64,000 bases of DNA, taken from Dicaeum eximium (lineage: Eukaryota; Chordata; Aves; Passeriformes; Dicaeidae). How positions within the stretch are numbered: the first letter of the stretch is position 1; every line of letters starts with the position of its first letter. The position numbers and the translations under genes are program-made. Under the pieces are notes generated by a model. It was given only the letters and a program-made list of their open reading frames with translations. It searched no databases and was not told where the DNA came from. The stretch spans positions 2,999 through 66,998 of the forward strand of contig VWZP01010939.1 in NCBI GenBank assembly GCA_013396995.1, read 5' to 3'. This document shows, in pieces, positions 1 through 13,582 of this stretch.

Positions 1-510
1 TTTTTTTTTTTTTTTTGTGTTAAGAGAATTGGATTACATTTATTACCAGGTAAAGTGTTATCCCAAGTCATAGTCTGAGTTAGGAAAACATACTTGAGAG
101 ATTGTTAGGCCTGGTAATGGTCTCCTGTGGAGATTAATTTCATTCTTTGTTCAGTGAAATAATGGCATTGTATAAAGTCCAGCTTGCTGCTGCTTTTGGA
201 ACCAATAAATGAAGATATCAGTAACATACCCGATTTCAATTAAACAGTGTGCTGATTTAAAGTCAAAAGAGCTGTAATAAATACTTTCTAATGCAGCAAA
301 ATATGATTTAATTTCAGATGCATCTTACACAATTCCATAATACTTTTTTCCTCCCTTGTACTTTTTAAAAATTAATTCTCCAGCTATTTGGCAAAAAGCT
401 TTGTGATGCTTAAAATACAGACATTCCTCTAGTAGCTTATCTCTGAAAAGTCTTTCATTGTACTATTATGGCCTTTAATATTTATTAATTTTTTTGTTGT
501 TGTTTTTCAG
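1..510 (+). other. OXCT1: OXCT1 intron, 3' end only
   Basis: This is non-coding, AT-rich sequence that ends in a T-rich tract and TTTTTCAG acceptor immediately before the exon at 511. The window opens with a run of 16 T. No gene or recognisable repeat is seen. Confidence 0.85.
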
Positions 511-571
511 GAAAACTGCAAGAAACTTCAACCAACCTATGTGCAAAGCTGCAAAGACAACTGTAGTAGAG
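511..571 (+). CDS. OXCT1: OXCT1 coding exon (presumed exon 7)
   Basis: The acceptor is TTTTTCAG and the donor is GAG|GTAGGG. The first base completes an Arg codon begun in the missing upstream exon. The remaining 20 codons read KTARNFNQPMCKAAKTTVVE, which matches human SCOT residues about 225-244 (KSARNFN.PMCKAA.TTVVE). This is the end of the N-terminal CoA-transferase domain. The exon ends in phase 0 and joins cleanly to 15500. One visible difference is Lys where I recall Glu in human (CKAAETT). Confidence 0.96.
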
Positions 572-2278
572 GTAGGGAATTGAAACATAGTAAGCCCTAC
601 ACTGGTATAGTCAACATAGTATTCTGGAGACAGGCTGAGGGGATTTCAGATCATTGCAGGATTTCAAATCAGGGTCAGTGGTCTAACCTCTCTCCTTGGA
701 TTGCCTTCTCCTGACACTATGCTCTGCTTTGGTGATTAATTCCTTTGTTGCTGTAGGTCTGACGCTGACCACGACTTTGTGTTCACTGTGATCGGCCTTT
801 GAAAGGGAAACAAAGCAAGAGACTTCAGATTTGTTAAATAAAGTAATATGGGGATGAAAGAGGAAAAGAATAGGTTTAGGCTGTGCTTGAGAAGATTCAC
901 ATAATACTTTATGCAAAACTTCTTGAAAATAAAATCAAGTACGTAACAACATAGATAAGGCAAATCATAGAGCTATAACAGTTATGGTCTCTAAAATTTA
1001 ATAAATTACGTAAATATCAGTTCACAATGAGATACAGACATTTAGCTGTGTCTTGAGAAAGAGGATGGACTAGCTGATCTAGAAGTTTCTTCCAATCTTT
1101 TTGCCCTTTTTCTTTGTCTGAAATGATAATATTTAAAAACATGAAGCAGCCTACACTGGAAAAATATTTGTGCCTGGAGAGTTTCTAAGGCATAGCAATA
1201 TGTAAAAGATAGACTGCTCTATTAGCTTTTTCTTCACTCTTGGTTAGTTTTTTTATATGTCTAATAAAAGCTAAATACAGTTTGGCAGTAAGATCAAGAC
1301 AAAGTCTTCTAGACTATTTCTGGTAAATGGTTTATGGAAGAGGCTTTTATTTTTTCAGGTTTTTTTGTTTGTTTTGTTTGGGGGTTGGCTTGGTTTTTTG
1401 TTTGTTTGTTTGTAAGATGTTATTTGGAAAAGATATTTGTTATATAAGCATCTCTGGATAATACATTTGGGAACTTCAGTTATTTCTTTGTGCCTTACAG
1501 AACTATCGCAAAAATTACCGTGATATTTGCCACATGACTTACAGTGACAATACAGCAAAATATTCTCATGTTTTGTTTTTAAGAAAGGTTTCAAGTATTT
1601 TTCTATTTAAAAATTAAATAAAGAATCTTTCCTTCTAGACACTTGTCCTTTATACCTTGTTCAGTCTGGCATTTAAAGAATTTAAGCAGATCAAAGCCTT
1701 CCACCTACATTCCATCTCATTCTCTCTTTCTGCTCTTCTATCCACATATGATAGGGTAGAATTTTCTTGTCAGTGAGCAGCTGATGTGACATCGTTCTTG
1801 CTGTAATTCCATTTGTCAGTTGTCAGTAGATATGCTGTGAACTGTGTCCACTCTGAGTCTTATTGCATTTTCAATACCATTTAAAAAACTGTCAATCTTT
1901 TTGCAAGATGCATTATTAATATTACTTTGCAATTCTGTTTTTTATGGACAAATTAGAAAAACCACAGATTTAGGAGAAATATTTTGAACCATCCTTGACT
2001 TAACTTCTAAATATCATTCTTTCAAACTGGAATTCAGAATGTTGTGTTTGGGTTTAAGAGTTAAAACCCAGGGAATCAGAAGGAAAGATTTCTATATGGT
2101 GTCTAGTACATCCTCAGTACTGAGCACTATAAGCTGTTTTAGCTCATCAATAGGGAACTGAGGCAACTAAAAATTTGAGTTTTGTCTGACTCCTTAGTTG
2201 ATGTTGTTCAAGGCTGAAGATTGAAATTCTCAATCCCATTTACAGGGAGAAGAAAAGAATTTGTGTAGTGTAGTAATT

Positions 2279-2336
2279 CAGATACTGTCTTGGCAGGAGG
2301 GATTTTTCAGATACTGTCTTGGCAGGAGGGATTTCT
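2279..2336. repeat. 29-bp direct tandem duplication, two copies
   Basis: Copy 1 is 2279-2307 and copy 2 is 2308-2336. They differ at one base near the 3' end (TTTTT against TTTCT). This looks like a recent small duplication inside the intron. It makes an ORF over the region read as a repeated peptide, which has no meaning. Confidence 0.9.
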
Positions 2337-5300
2337 AAATTCTGGTTTTTGTTCCCAGCTCTGTTTCTGTTTTTCACTGACTGAACATTTAACTGAATTT
2401 AAGCAGACAGCTCTAGTCTCTAGGAGTAGAGACTTGAAGCCAATCCTGTTCCTTTTCATCAGAATAGCTACAGGTCAGGCTTGTCTTCAAAGATAAAGTT
2501 TTTAACTGGGGTTTTCAGGATTGTTTCCCACTTTCCTGAGATTTACTTTAGTTTCTGATCATTGATAAAAATATGGGATGACATTTGGCATAGTAAGATA
2601 CTAATGAAATATAAACTACTGGAAATCCAATCTCAATGTATCTGAACTTGTTGAAAATAGGAAGTTAACCAGAAATCAATTACATTTGTTAACATGTCCT
2701 GCTAAGTTAGCCTGAGGAGCTGTGAAATCTGACATGCATACACAGTGAAAGACTTTTTTTCTTTACTTAATGCTGCTGTTCTCTAGTTTTAGTCTGTGTG
2801 GTGTTTTACACACTCTTATCTGAAGTACAGACAGTCAATAACTGTTAACAATTCAGAGGCAGACAAATTTTGTGGATGTGAAGGATAAGAGAAAAGAAAA
2901 AGAGATAAGAGATAAAAGCCCCCCACTTCTCAGACTCACAGACTGATAGCTATTGTTTGCTTGAAAGTTCTCATGTATTGTGAGAAGGGAGATTGGCTGT
3001 GCATAGAGGTGTCTGAAGAAGGGGGATGTCAGACTGTACTATTACCTGTTGTGTTTGGGACACACACAGGGAAGAATTGCTGGTTTTTAAAATGTCAGAT
3101 TAAACTTTCAGCCTTGTTTATTTTGAATAGGGAAATGGTCAGAAGTAGCCATTCAGTACTCATTTTGGGATCACAAAATAGAAATACAGATTGTACAGAA
3201 ATACACTGATTGTAAGTTTCTAATGAAATGCAACAAGTGCTTACTGATCTGCACAATTTTTTTGAACTGTTGCATGCATCTCTTTTGTTATCTAAGTGAG
3301 AGGGAGTAGAACCTGCTATCAAGATAATAAGGATGGGTTATCTGAGGAACAAATAACTGCCTATAAAAATCTAGCTGTGCCAAGTCCAGTGGAATTTCTA
3401 CTTTAATTTGAAGGTGACCAATTATTAAAGGTCAAACAAAATTTTCAACTGAATTGCATGATTCCTGTTATTTGGATGTTAACCTTTGCAGAGAGAAATG
3501 CTAAATAATGTTGGCAACATCAGTTATTTTGGCTTTATCTATATATAAAAGTGAAATGATGCAGGGAGTTCATCTGCTTCTCACTTCAGCTTGCAGAACT
3601 TGCAGAAGTTAAGCATGCAGTCAGACCTGTAGCTTTGTTTGAACCTGAGCTCTCATGCACACACTCAGCCTGAGTCTTTCAGGTTTTTTTTTCAGATCTT
3701 TAAACACTTTCCTGCTCCGGTAGCAAAGATGGGAGAGTTGAGAAATTGGCTGATACAAAGGAAAATCAATGTTCACAAGCCACATACAAGCCCCCAGCCC
3801 TTGTAAAGATTGAAAGAAAGAGCATGGCATGTGAAGAAACTTGAGAGGTTGTGTGGTGTTATAGATGTGGTAGCACTTCCAACACCCTTGAATGAAGGTG
3901 AAGCTGAACAGAGGAGGTGTCACTGCTGTCAGGATCCTCAACAGAGCTGTTGAATTTGTGATGGGAAATGAACTGTGAGGCAGCTTGGAGTTGCAGGGAG
4001 GCCTCTTGGATGTGTGCCTAGACTCCTAGGGCAAGGGCTGTGATAACAGGGTGGTTCTTAGCATCTGCATCTCCCTGTAGAGACACCTCTGAGCAGAGCC
4101 CCACCAGGGCTTTTGGTCATGACACCTCATTTTTGTAGGGAATTGGAGCTACCCAAAGCCACAGAAGAAAACATGTTGTGACCTTGCCAGATGACAGCAT
4201 GGGGAAGGGTGATATAGGCTTGGTCTCTTGCTTTCTGCCGCAGAAGAGTACATTAATATCTGTAACTGTTCCAAATGACCCTGATCTCTTATCTGTTTTC
4301 TTTTTATTCTCTGCTGTGAGACCTACTGAATATTTTTCCCTGGTGAAGTGGTTTGAGATCTCAGCCACTGCCACCGTGAAAGTGTTTGGTAGTGGTAATG
4401 GTCAATATGTTTAGAAATATTTATTGACTGCCTGTTTGAATATCCAGTTTGAATAATTTTCTTGTTCAGATCACAGAAGATGGCTAAATATATCTCCTTG
4501 GGTAAATAGCATTTACACCTCAAATAATATCAGGGGATGGAAAAAAAGAGAGTGTACTTTCTCATAAAAATGCATTAAATAAAAATCATTAAGCCCTGCA
4601 TTTTATCTCTGGTTGCCTAGTAACAACACAGCCACATCAGTGAGCACCATTTTCTCAGGTACAATGAACTGCGTGGCACTAAGGGACAGAATCAGACTGA
4701 AATAAGCTATTTGTATCCTGTTATCTGTGCTAAATCATGGCATTTGGTTTTATTGAGGAAACTCTAAACGAACCTTTTTTTGTGTGTATGTCTATTCCTC
4801 CAAATGCTTTAACAATGGCAAAACTTTCCTCACCTGCACAGCTGTCTTCTGAGGAGTTCTTCAAGATTTTTGCACAGTGACAGTTTACTATAAAAAACCT
4901 GTAAGTACCACTTTAAAGTGAAACGATCATCTAATAGAAACTTTTTGTCACCTGGATGCTCCAGGATGGAACTCAAAAGTGAACCCTGGTATAGGATGGC
5001 TTTGGAAGGGGCACAGACTTTACATTAGTGTGTGTTTCTGTGAAACCACAGATCAAGATGAAGGACATAGAATTGAAGTCCTTCTGTGCAAATGCTGCGA
5101 CCACTGAGCTTTTGTGTTGCTATAGCTTTTGCTGATATTATTTAATTGCGCAATGATGAGTCTGTGTGTGCTTAGCCAATGGTTGTAAGGGAGTGTCCCA
5201 TGGATCTGCAGTGGGGGAAAGGCTTTTCTAGAGAATCCCATTTGTCACAGGATGGACACTGAACTTATTAGTCCTGCCACATTACCGGCTGCTTTTGGCA

Positions 5301-6545
5301 CAGGTGATGGTAGAATTCTAGTTGCTGTAATATGCTACTATAATACATTATATATTTTTTTTAAAGTATGTATGTTTATTATATATAGAAAACTTTATAT
5401 CTTGAATATGGAGGTAGTTAGTTGGGGCTTTTGACTGCAAAAGTGTATTTATGTGCCTAGGCCTTGGCTAAATCCTGAGTCAGGGATCTGAATTTAGGTA
5501 ACCCAAATATAATGTATAAACATTACAATAACCTTTCCCAGAGGACTCTTAGTTGAAAGATTTGAGTGAACACTTGTGGGAGAGCTGCTTTGAAATACAA
5601 GCTCTTGATCCTTAGAAAATACAGAAGGGAAAAGAGCAAAATTTCAGGAATGTCTCTTAGGAAGACTGATTTCATGAGCTCAAAGACTTGAATGAAGCCT
5701 TCTGGGAGGTATAGCAAAGAAAAAAATGAAATTAGGGAAGACTGTGTTAATGAGCTTGAGAATAAAATTTTCCAACATGGAGGAAGTACTGGAAGAGCAG
5801 TAGGAGTTTGACCTTGATCACAATCATTGTAATCTCAAACACAGAAAATAAACATGATAGAAAGTGAGAACCAAGGTCAGATGTCTCAAGCTAAGCATTA
5901 CAAAGCCAAAACAAACCAAAAAGCTTAAGCTTCTAAGAAATATCCAGCCCAGTACAAAATAAAGAATACTTGAAAGTAGCAAGAAATCTTTTTAAGAGTA
6001 CATACATAGTTGACTGGGAGACCAAGAATACTTCACTGCTCGATGAAGGGTCTAAAATTATCAGTGCTGATTACAGTGAAGGCTGAAGTGTCTAATGCCT
6101 TTTCTCCTAGAGTACTGAGCAACGTTTACAACCTGTTAGGTGGCTATAATGATGCCAGTCATAGAAGGTTAAAGAACAAATCAGAGAAGGATTGGAGTTG
6201 AAATTCAGGGACTACTAGTATTGTTTTGGAAAAGCAGCTTCTAGAAACATTTGCACACCATCGCCGCAACAATTTTAGTTTGCCAAAAAGACTTGAATAC
6301 TCTTTTGTTCGTTTTATTTCTCTTCATTGTATTTGATTCCTTGCATCTGTGTGTGTGTATGTGCTTATTAAAAACAGAATAAAAAACTAAAACATTTGTA
6401 CAGCTGTAGTGCAGACAATCTTAGAATAATTAGAAAAGTACTGGAATGTAAGTAGCAGCGGGGTAGAAGGGAGTTCATGTGGTAGTTCTTGTCACATTTA
6501 GTTAACATGCTTCTGATTCATGGTATGATTATTGGGGTGTCCTCT

Positions 6546-6634
6546 GCTGGGCCAGAAGTTGGACTTGATGATCCTAATGTGTCCTTTCCAACACAGCATA
6601 TTCTATTCTGTGACTCTGTTCTATTCTATGATTT
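6546..6634 (+). mobile_element. CR1 LINE 3'-end fragment
   Basis: The sequence carries the familiar avian CR1 tail: AGAAGTTGGACTTGATGATC, then a TCCTTTCCAAC block, ending in degenerate copies of the 8-bp ATTCTATG-type terminal repeat (CTATTCTGTGACTCTGTTCTATTCTATG, split by mutations). It is a 5'-truncated insertion of about 90 bp with no coding capacity. The family assignment comes from recall of the consensus; the subfamily is undetermined. Confidence 0.85.
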
Positions 6635-8252
6635 TCAGGGGAATAAGCTTCTTTAATAGTTAATTTTGCTATGTGGGGTTTGTTGATGTTTTTTGTTTGG
6701 ATGGGGTTTTATGTTGGGTTTTTTTTTGTTGTTCTTTATTTCCTGATTATTGGGTTTTTTTCCCCTACAGTTGTTTTTCTTTTATATATAACATCTAATT
6801 AAATGGCTTCAGATTTGGCACTTCATTGCTCAAGTAATGAATATTAAGTAGTTAAAATTCATCGCACATCAAATTGTTGCTGACTGCTGTTCTCGTAATT
6901 TTACCTACTCATAATACACTACTGGAAGATTTGAATTTGTTTTTCTTTTATCTGTCTCTTATATGTTATTCCTTTCTAAATGATGCTTTCTTGAATGCAT
7001 ATCATGAGTTTTCTCAGCATTCAGCTTCATAAGTTCATTGCAGATGTGAATGTATTCTTCAATGAAAAAAATTCCTTTTATCCTTGTCACATATGTTAAG
7101 AACAAATATGGTATGCAAAAAGAACAAGAAAAAGCAAGCTCATGGTTGATCAGTAGATACTGCAGATTGCCAGGAAGTCAGTGTGCTGAAGAAACTGATG
7201 GAAAGCCTCTGTTTGCTTCTAAAGCTAAATTTAGAGGGTTTTTCATAACATTTTATAGAAAGCCTCGTGGATTGTGCATTTGAAATATATTTCACTAACA
7301 GTACTCATGTCTTCTATCATGAGAAATTTGAAAATTAAATTTACAATACACTAAATTTAACTTTTCAGCTCTACTTTGTATATAAGATGTGTAAATCAAT
7401 CAATCAATGACTTACCTGTCATTGCATTTAAAATCATGCATTATTATAGGACTGAAAAGATGGAGAGTTTTAGGCATGATTCAAGGAATTTACAAGCATA
7501 TATCCTGGTGTCTTAAAGGATTAATTTGTTTCCTGTGCTATTAATATCTCTGATGAAGATTTCTAGTATAGAATGAAAAATATTTAACATCCAAACTGAA
7601 TATCTTCCCAAAAATTGCCTTCTGACACAAAGCAAATGTATCTTTTCAGGGGATCAACATATGAGATTTGAAAAGCTGCAGCCTCATAACTATTGCTGGA
7701 GTGAAAATTTTTGAGTAATTGAATCAGTAGCTCAGATGTTAGGAGCATCCTTTTACCTCTTGCAGCATCTCTTCCCTGCAAATGCTATTGAATTACTCAG
7801 TAAAAAAAGTGAATATTTAAAGAGACATAATGGGTTGAGATACCAAGACTGACTTGACTTGAATCATGCTGAGTTTTCAGGCTGCAGACAATGGTAAAAG
7901 AATGAACAAGGACAACAGAGTAGCTTTCCTTTTCTGTGTTCTCCAAAACTCTATTAAATTCTGTTATAGAGAACTCTCATTCAGGGTGTCTGGTGTGTAG
8001 AAATGCACTCTCATTTATATTCCCATGAATAAAAACTAAGATCCTTAGTTTGCAGCTTGTGATTCATCTGGAGAAAGCAATAACTAAACAAATCATAAAG
8101 CAACTCCATGTTTTAACAGGTGTTAAAATTGGACTGGTTTTTATTATAGAGAAACAAGCACACTCCTCCTTTTTGCTAACCTTTGGAATAAGTCAAATGT
8201 ATTTTATCAGTTTTCTTCTTGTTGAAAGAAGTGGAGAAAGGCAAAGATATGA

Positions 8253-8372
8253 GCAGATTACCTCAGCTGTAATGCCAAAGTTGTGGGTTTGATCCCCATA
8301 TGTGCCATTCACTTAAGAGTTTCATTCCATGATTCTTTTGGGTCCCTTCAGACTCAGATGGTTCTGTGAAAT
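8253..8372 (+). mobile_element. tRNA-Ile-headed SINE with CR1 tail (TguSINE1-like), internally deleted head
   Basis: The left part resembles tRNA-Ile. It has an A-box-like ATTACCTCAGCTG at 8257-8269, then TAATGCCAAAGTTGTGGG, and a B box GGTTTGATCCC at 8286-8296, ending CATATGTGCCA. The stretch between the A box and TAATGCC is shorter than in a tRNA, so most of the D-loop/anticodon-arm region is missing. The tail (TTCACTTAAGAGTT..., GGGTCCCTTC, TTCTGTGAAAT) is CR1-like. A tRNA-Ile head on a CR1-like tail is the published design of the passerine SINE TguSINE1, mobilised in trans by CR1. It is a relic, not a tRNA gene. A plain CR1 fragment is the alternative, but it would not explain the tRNA-like half. 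Confidence 0.72.
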
Positions 8373-8567
8373 ATCCCAATTAGAATGGGGGAGGTATGTA
8401 GCCAACTGGCTGTGTAAGCAATGGGATAAGGAACACTTGTGCTCAAGACAATATTTCACCATTTCTAGTGAAATCTGAATTTTCTTGTTAGGCTGTGATA
8501 AGCAAAAAGTTTCATTTTATAGTTTGAAGTACTGATTTTAATGTTACTGCCAGCTTCAAATAATAAA

Positions 8568-8590
8568 AAAGTGCTTTTATAAAGCACTTT
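8568..8590. repeat. Perfect 10-bp inverted repeat (hairpin)
   Basis: The arms are AAAGTGCTTT (8568-8577) and AAAGCACTTT (8581-8590), with a 3-base loop. It sits directly beside the GTTTT microsatellite. It is too short for a microRNA precursor. Confidence 0.85.
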
Positions 8591-8598
8591 ATTCTTGG

Positions 8599-8600
8599 TT

Positions 8601-8632
<32 letters not shown>

Positions 8633-8647
8633 GGTTTTTGTTTTTTT
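8599..8647. repeat. GTTTT-rich microsatellite
   Basis: Four or more uninterrupted TTTTG units are followed by a degenerate T-rich tail. On the minus strand this reads as (AAAAC)n, the kind of tract left by an A-rich retroposon tail, but no element is recognisable beside it on that strand. Confidence 0.85.
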
Positions 8648-11600
8648 AATTTCCATATGTGTCGACTGCTCACTTTTCCAGGCAGCTTTTAGGAAGGATA
8701 ATGATGAAGTGCAAGAAAACTTTAATTCTTCTTAGAATTTGTCACTGGTAATCTCTCTATGTCCACATTTCTGTGGTCTGCTGAAAGTGTCTAAGCCACA
8801 TCAATTGTTTTCTTTCTTTCAAAATTTTCCTTGAAAGGTACTCTGACTACCTTCTTCCACAAAAGCACGGAGAAGTTTATTTATCTTGATTATTTTGGGA
8901 AGTTGGGATATCTGCTATGATTCTGAAGATGAAATAGACTACACTAATTCCTTGTTGAGAAACAAAGTGGTAGCGTGTCAAATAGTTTTCAGAACCCTTT
9001 GTAAATTACCACTGTCTCTAATGTCTCTAATCTGAAATAAGGAGAACTAACAGATGTATGCCAAGAATATGCCATTTTGGGATGAAGTTACCTTTTTGTT
9101 ACCTTTCCTGAAATATCTGCAGGGTTTCTTTTTCTTACCAGAGAGAGCCAGCAACATAATTATCTACAAACCAGCTGCTAATACATTGTTTTACTGACAT
9201 TATGTTGCTATATATCTCCTGCTGAGCATGCTCTGGTCTGATCCTTAGTTAGAGATATTCCTTGAATCTAAGGGTGGTTTAGTTGTACTTAAATAGACTG
9301 TAAAGTACAAAAATCACCTTCTTGGATAGTGCAATTAAATCTATGATTTATTTTTTAAATTTTTATTTTACTTTTCTACCTCTCACTTCAGTATTTAAAT
9401 TCCACTTAGTTAATTTTTGAAAGTAAAGTTTAAATTTATCTCCTGACCTTTAAGTTACATTTCTTGGAATGTGTAGGATATGAGAGCTCTTCTAGTATCT
9501 TTTCATTTGTCATTTCTCTGATGTGAGTAAGAAATTAAAATCCTTTGTTGTGATTATGGTTGGGGGTTTTTGGGGGTTCAATTATTGTGGGTAAAATGTG
9601 AATAATTTTCATTTTAAAATGTCAGTTGTTTATTTTTACTTTCTAATAAGTTCAAAGACTGTCAATCTAAATCAGTTTGAAAATAAGTAATAAAGTACAG
9701 CAATAATGTATTTAAAGCAAAGTATGTTTTGTTTGCAAAAAAATGTTAAATTATATTCCAGTACAGTTAATATTGTTAGCAGCTATTCTACTCTAGAGTG
9801 GAAGTATTTGGGATGCGGTCAGTCCCTTTATTCAGCAGAGTATGGATCAAACAGGTTCTTCTGCTATTAACTGGCCCTTAGCAAATGAAAATCATATTCA
9901 CTGATTGTGGGAATTTTGTTTGTTGTCTTCTGGCTCTTCTCCCATTATTTAATTCTATGATTGAAAAATAATTACATCACGTAATCTAAAAAACTATTTT
10001 CCAAATTTCCATCTCCAGATGTGATTTTGTCTATATTCCACATGGATGGTTATGTTTTATTTTGTGTTAAGAAACCTAGGTATTGAATACAAATTGCGTG
10101 CTTTATCACCTCATTTCATCAGGAAAGCAGAAGTCACAAAATGTGATCACAGCCAGCAGGAGTTCACTGATGACTTATATCAGAGCAGCCACAGGGTTTT
10201 GGAAGGAATCACTCCCTAGGTGTGCCTGCTGTAGGAGCCTGGTTTGATTGCTAATGCTTGGGCTGCTGGACTGCTGGATCTTAAAGTAATCCCTCATGCT
10301 TTCAATTCAGGAAATTTTACCATAAAATAATAGAGTAAAATCCAAAAGAATGAGTTTAAGGAGATAAGAAAATGGCTATCTTTACTTTCACTATTTAGTG
10401 GATACAGTTATATAGGCATACTAGTGCAAGTCATCAAACAAGCCAGCCCATCAATTTAATGGAGGAACTTCTTTGAGAAATGTCAGTATCTTCAGCCTTT
10501 GAACATGTTCTTGAAACTTAAGAGTATTGTGTATCCTCACTGTGCTAATCGTGACTAGCTTAAAAATTTCTGAAGTGTAGTTCTATGTGTATGGGAGAAC
10601 CTCTTCAGAGGCTGATGGTTAAATTTTTCATATTCGTCCATGCATGCACACAGCTTTACACATACATAACCTTTGCAGATAGTCAAGTATGCTTCCTCTT
10701 TTCTTTGTGGTATTTATCCTGGAGCTGCTGTGTGTGAGTACCTAGAGCTGGTAATTTACTGCTGTCTGTGTTCTTCTCTGCTGTCAGCAGTGCAGCATGG
10801 AGGAAGATGTGAAATGCACGGAATGGAAGGGGGCCGTTGGAGGAAACAGAGGGAGCAGGTGCAGAGAAGTGTGAGAGGAGATTAAGCCTGAGGCAACCAC
10901 AAGTGGAGGTGGTAATTGAGGAGATTTAGAGCAGAGAAAACAAACATGAATTGAGTATGTTCTAGCAGGGGCTCCTGATTTAGAAGGATCTGTAGCCACA
11001 TGACGAAAAACCTGGAGACAAATGTAGGAGATTTATGTCAATTTTGCTTTCCTAATCATCAGATACAACATACTGGCAACAGGTCTCACTGTTTTTCTCT
11101 GTCTGATCTTACAAAAGGAAAGAATTGAACTCAGAAGATCCTCTGTTTCATCTCCCTGCTTGCAGAACTCAATAACCTGCTTTGCTTTTTTCTGTAGTTA
11201 AGAAAGTTTGTATAGTGTATTCTTAATTTATAGTGAACTGTTTCTAGAGTATATTTCACAGTTTTAAAATATCAAACCTTTCTGTGAAATTCAGTCTAAA
11301 CAATTAATATTAACTTTTTTCCCCCCTCTTGTTTGTAATTAACCATCATGAATGGTTGATCACAGTTTCTGTAATCTTGAATGCAGACACATAAAATTTA
11401 TTCTTATTATATATTATCCTTATTATGTATTTTAAGTTTTTTTTAATTTTAAGATTTTATAAATGTTATGAAATTAAATTTGCAGTGACATCCTGACTCT
11501 TCCAGTAGTGAACTGAAGATGTGTACTGATGAGTTTCTCTTGAGCACCTAAGTGGCTAAATTTTATTTCATTCCATTCCTCTTGTTATTTTGGACATTTA

Positions 11601-13560
11601 ACCAATTGTAATGTTTTATTTTACTAATGTTTAATTTTACTAATGTTGCTAGGAATTATCGTTATTTCAGTTTGAATAACTGAAATGAGCTAAGATAATT
11701 AAGATAGTGATAGAGAGATTTAATAACGTTAGTGTAAAAATAAGCTACTTAAAAATGCATAGGTTTGTTAGGCTCTGATTCTCCACCCCATCTCTTTCTT
11801 TCTTTCATACACACATTTTTGATTTTTTTTTCTGTAATAAGGAATTAAATTGCAATTTCTGGTTATAACTTAGTTTTATGAAAACTGAGATTTAAAACTA
11901 ACCAGCTGATAACATTTGACATATCATAAAGTACATAATTAGGCTGCAGAAATAGATAAAAGGAACATACTCAAAATAAAGGTTTTTTTATTTTTGAGCA
12001 TTTTGGCATTAATAGTTTGTCGTTGTTAATTCCATACCAATTTTTGGTAAGAAACCATCATTTTTTATTTTTCTTTCTAGAAGTCCATAACTATCAAAGT
12101 TCCCTTTTTCTCTCTGGAAGCCTTCAGAAATTCTGGAATAAAACTAGAAGAATAGCTGATTTTCTGAAAGGAAAAGGAATATAAATTGCTTTACAAAGGA
12201 AAAGTAGACGTAAATTACAGAAGGAAGCGATACTGTGAAGCAAATGACCACTGCCTCTGTGAGTGCTGATACCAAAAGGAATGGCAGAAGACTCTTGTGA
12301 ATCATGGTGGAGAACAGTTTTTATGTTTTGGGTGTACTTACAGATAAAGCAGTGTTCAGAAAGGACTGAATTCATTCATCCTCCTTCGATTGTTAGCAAT
12401 CAGAGATTTGCAAGAACACTATCCACAGGAAGAAACCTCCAATACTGTGGAAGTCTTGAAACAATGAAAGGATTTTTGAATCAGGCATCAGAGCCTTCCC
12501 AGAAGAGGGAAGTCAGCCCTCCTGGTCTCCTGAAGTTACTTTTTAGCTCTGCCTGTATAGCAAAGATGTAAACATTTTCTGTCTTTTTCACATTGATGAA
12601 ATGAAAATTTAAGATGAACACATGTGATCAAGGCAATCTAAAAGGTATCAGAGGATTTTGATTTTCCAATTACAAAGAGTACAGGAGGTGGTCTGCCCTG
12701 ATTAGTTACCTCTCTGTGCTTTGCCAGACTTGGTGTCTCATGTGGGATGACACATAATGATTTTTGATGTTTACAAAGATTCTTCTGTACATTATGAAAT
12801 AAAGCCTAAGGCAGAGTGAGTACAGAAAAGAAAGAACAGAAGCATAGGTAAGATGAGAGCAGAGCAGGAGAAAAACTCACACACGTCCTTTGAATTATTA
12901 ATATGTATGTGTTCCTGCCTTTCTCCTTGAGGTTTCATCTACAGAGGTGTTACAGAGCCAGCTCATAAAGAAATATGAAACCTGAAAGGGAAGTGAATAC
13001 AGCCAGTGATGGTACTATTAGACCTGCAGTATTATTCTTGTCTGGGAAGATACTCGGGCAATGCCTTGTGGTAGCCAGAGGCGCTAAGGTGCTGATTCCC
13101 ACAGCCATCAGATTTCCTGGTGTCACTTCAGCTGGCACAGCTTCATCTCTGGCAGTGCTGGTGGCAGGCAGCCCATGTATGGTGCCCCATCACCCTTTTC
13201 CATGTAAATGTGCTGATTATTTCACTTGCAGAACTGTAAGACAGTTAATTTTTCATACATCACCTGCAAATTCTTAATCCCTTTTCAGAATTCTTCTTTA
13301 CTGCTGTGGAGATATTTGAATGTATTTAATTTTAGTTACATTTGATGCTTATTCCACACAATGGTTGAACATGGAAAGGTGTTCCAGTTGTCAGGGATCC
13401 TTAGGCTTATATGAAATCCCTAGGACAAAATACAGCTTGAAGTGTTATGTTCATTTAGGATAATGTTTGGAAATAATAGAGGAAAAGCTATCAGGCTGAC
13501 TGCTGTGTCCCAAGAGACAAAATACAAACCAATTAGCAAAATGGCGTGACTGATAACAAA

Positions 13561-13582
13561 ATCCAACAATTTATTGTTGGAT
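13561..13582. repeat. Perfect 9-bp inverted repeat
   Basis: The arms ATCCAACAA and TTGTTGGAT surround the 4-base loop TTTA. It lies in intron sequence, and no function can be assigned. Confidence 0.85.

Noticed and set aside
8257..8308. tRNA-Ile gene
   Set aside because: The central part of the molecule, including the anticodon arm, is missing and the sequence continues into a CR1-like tail, so it is a SINE head.
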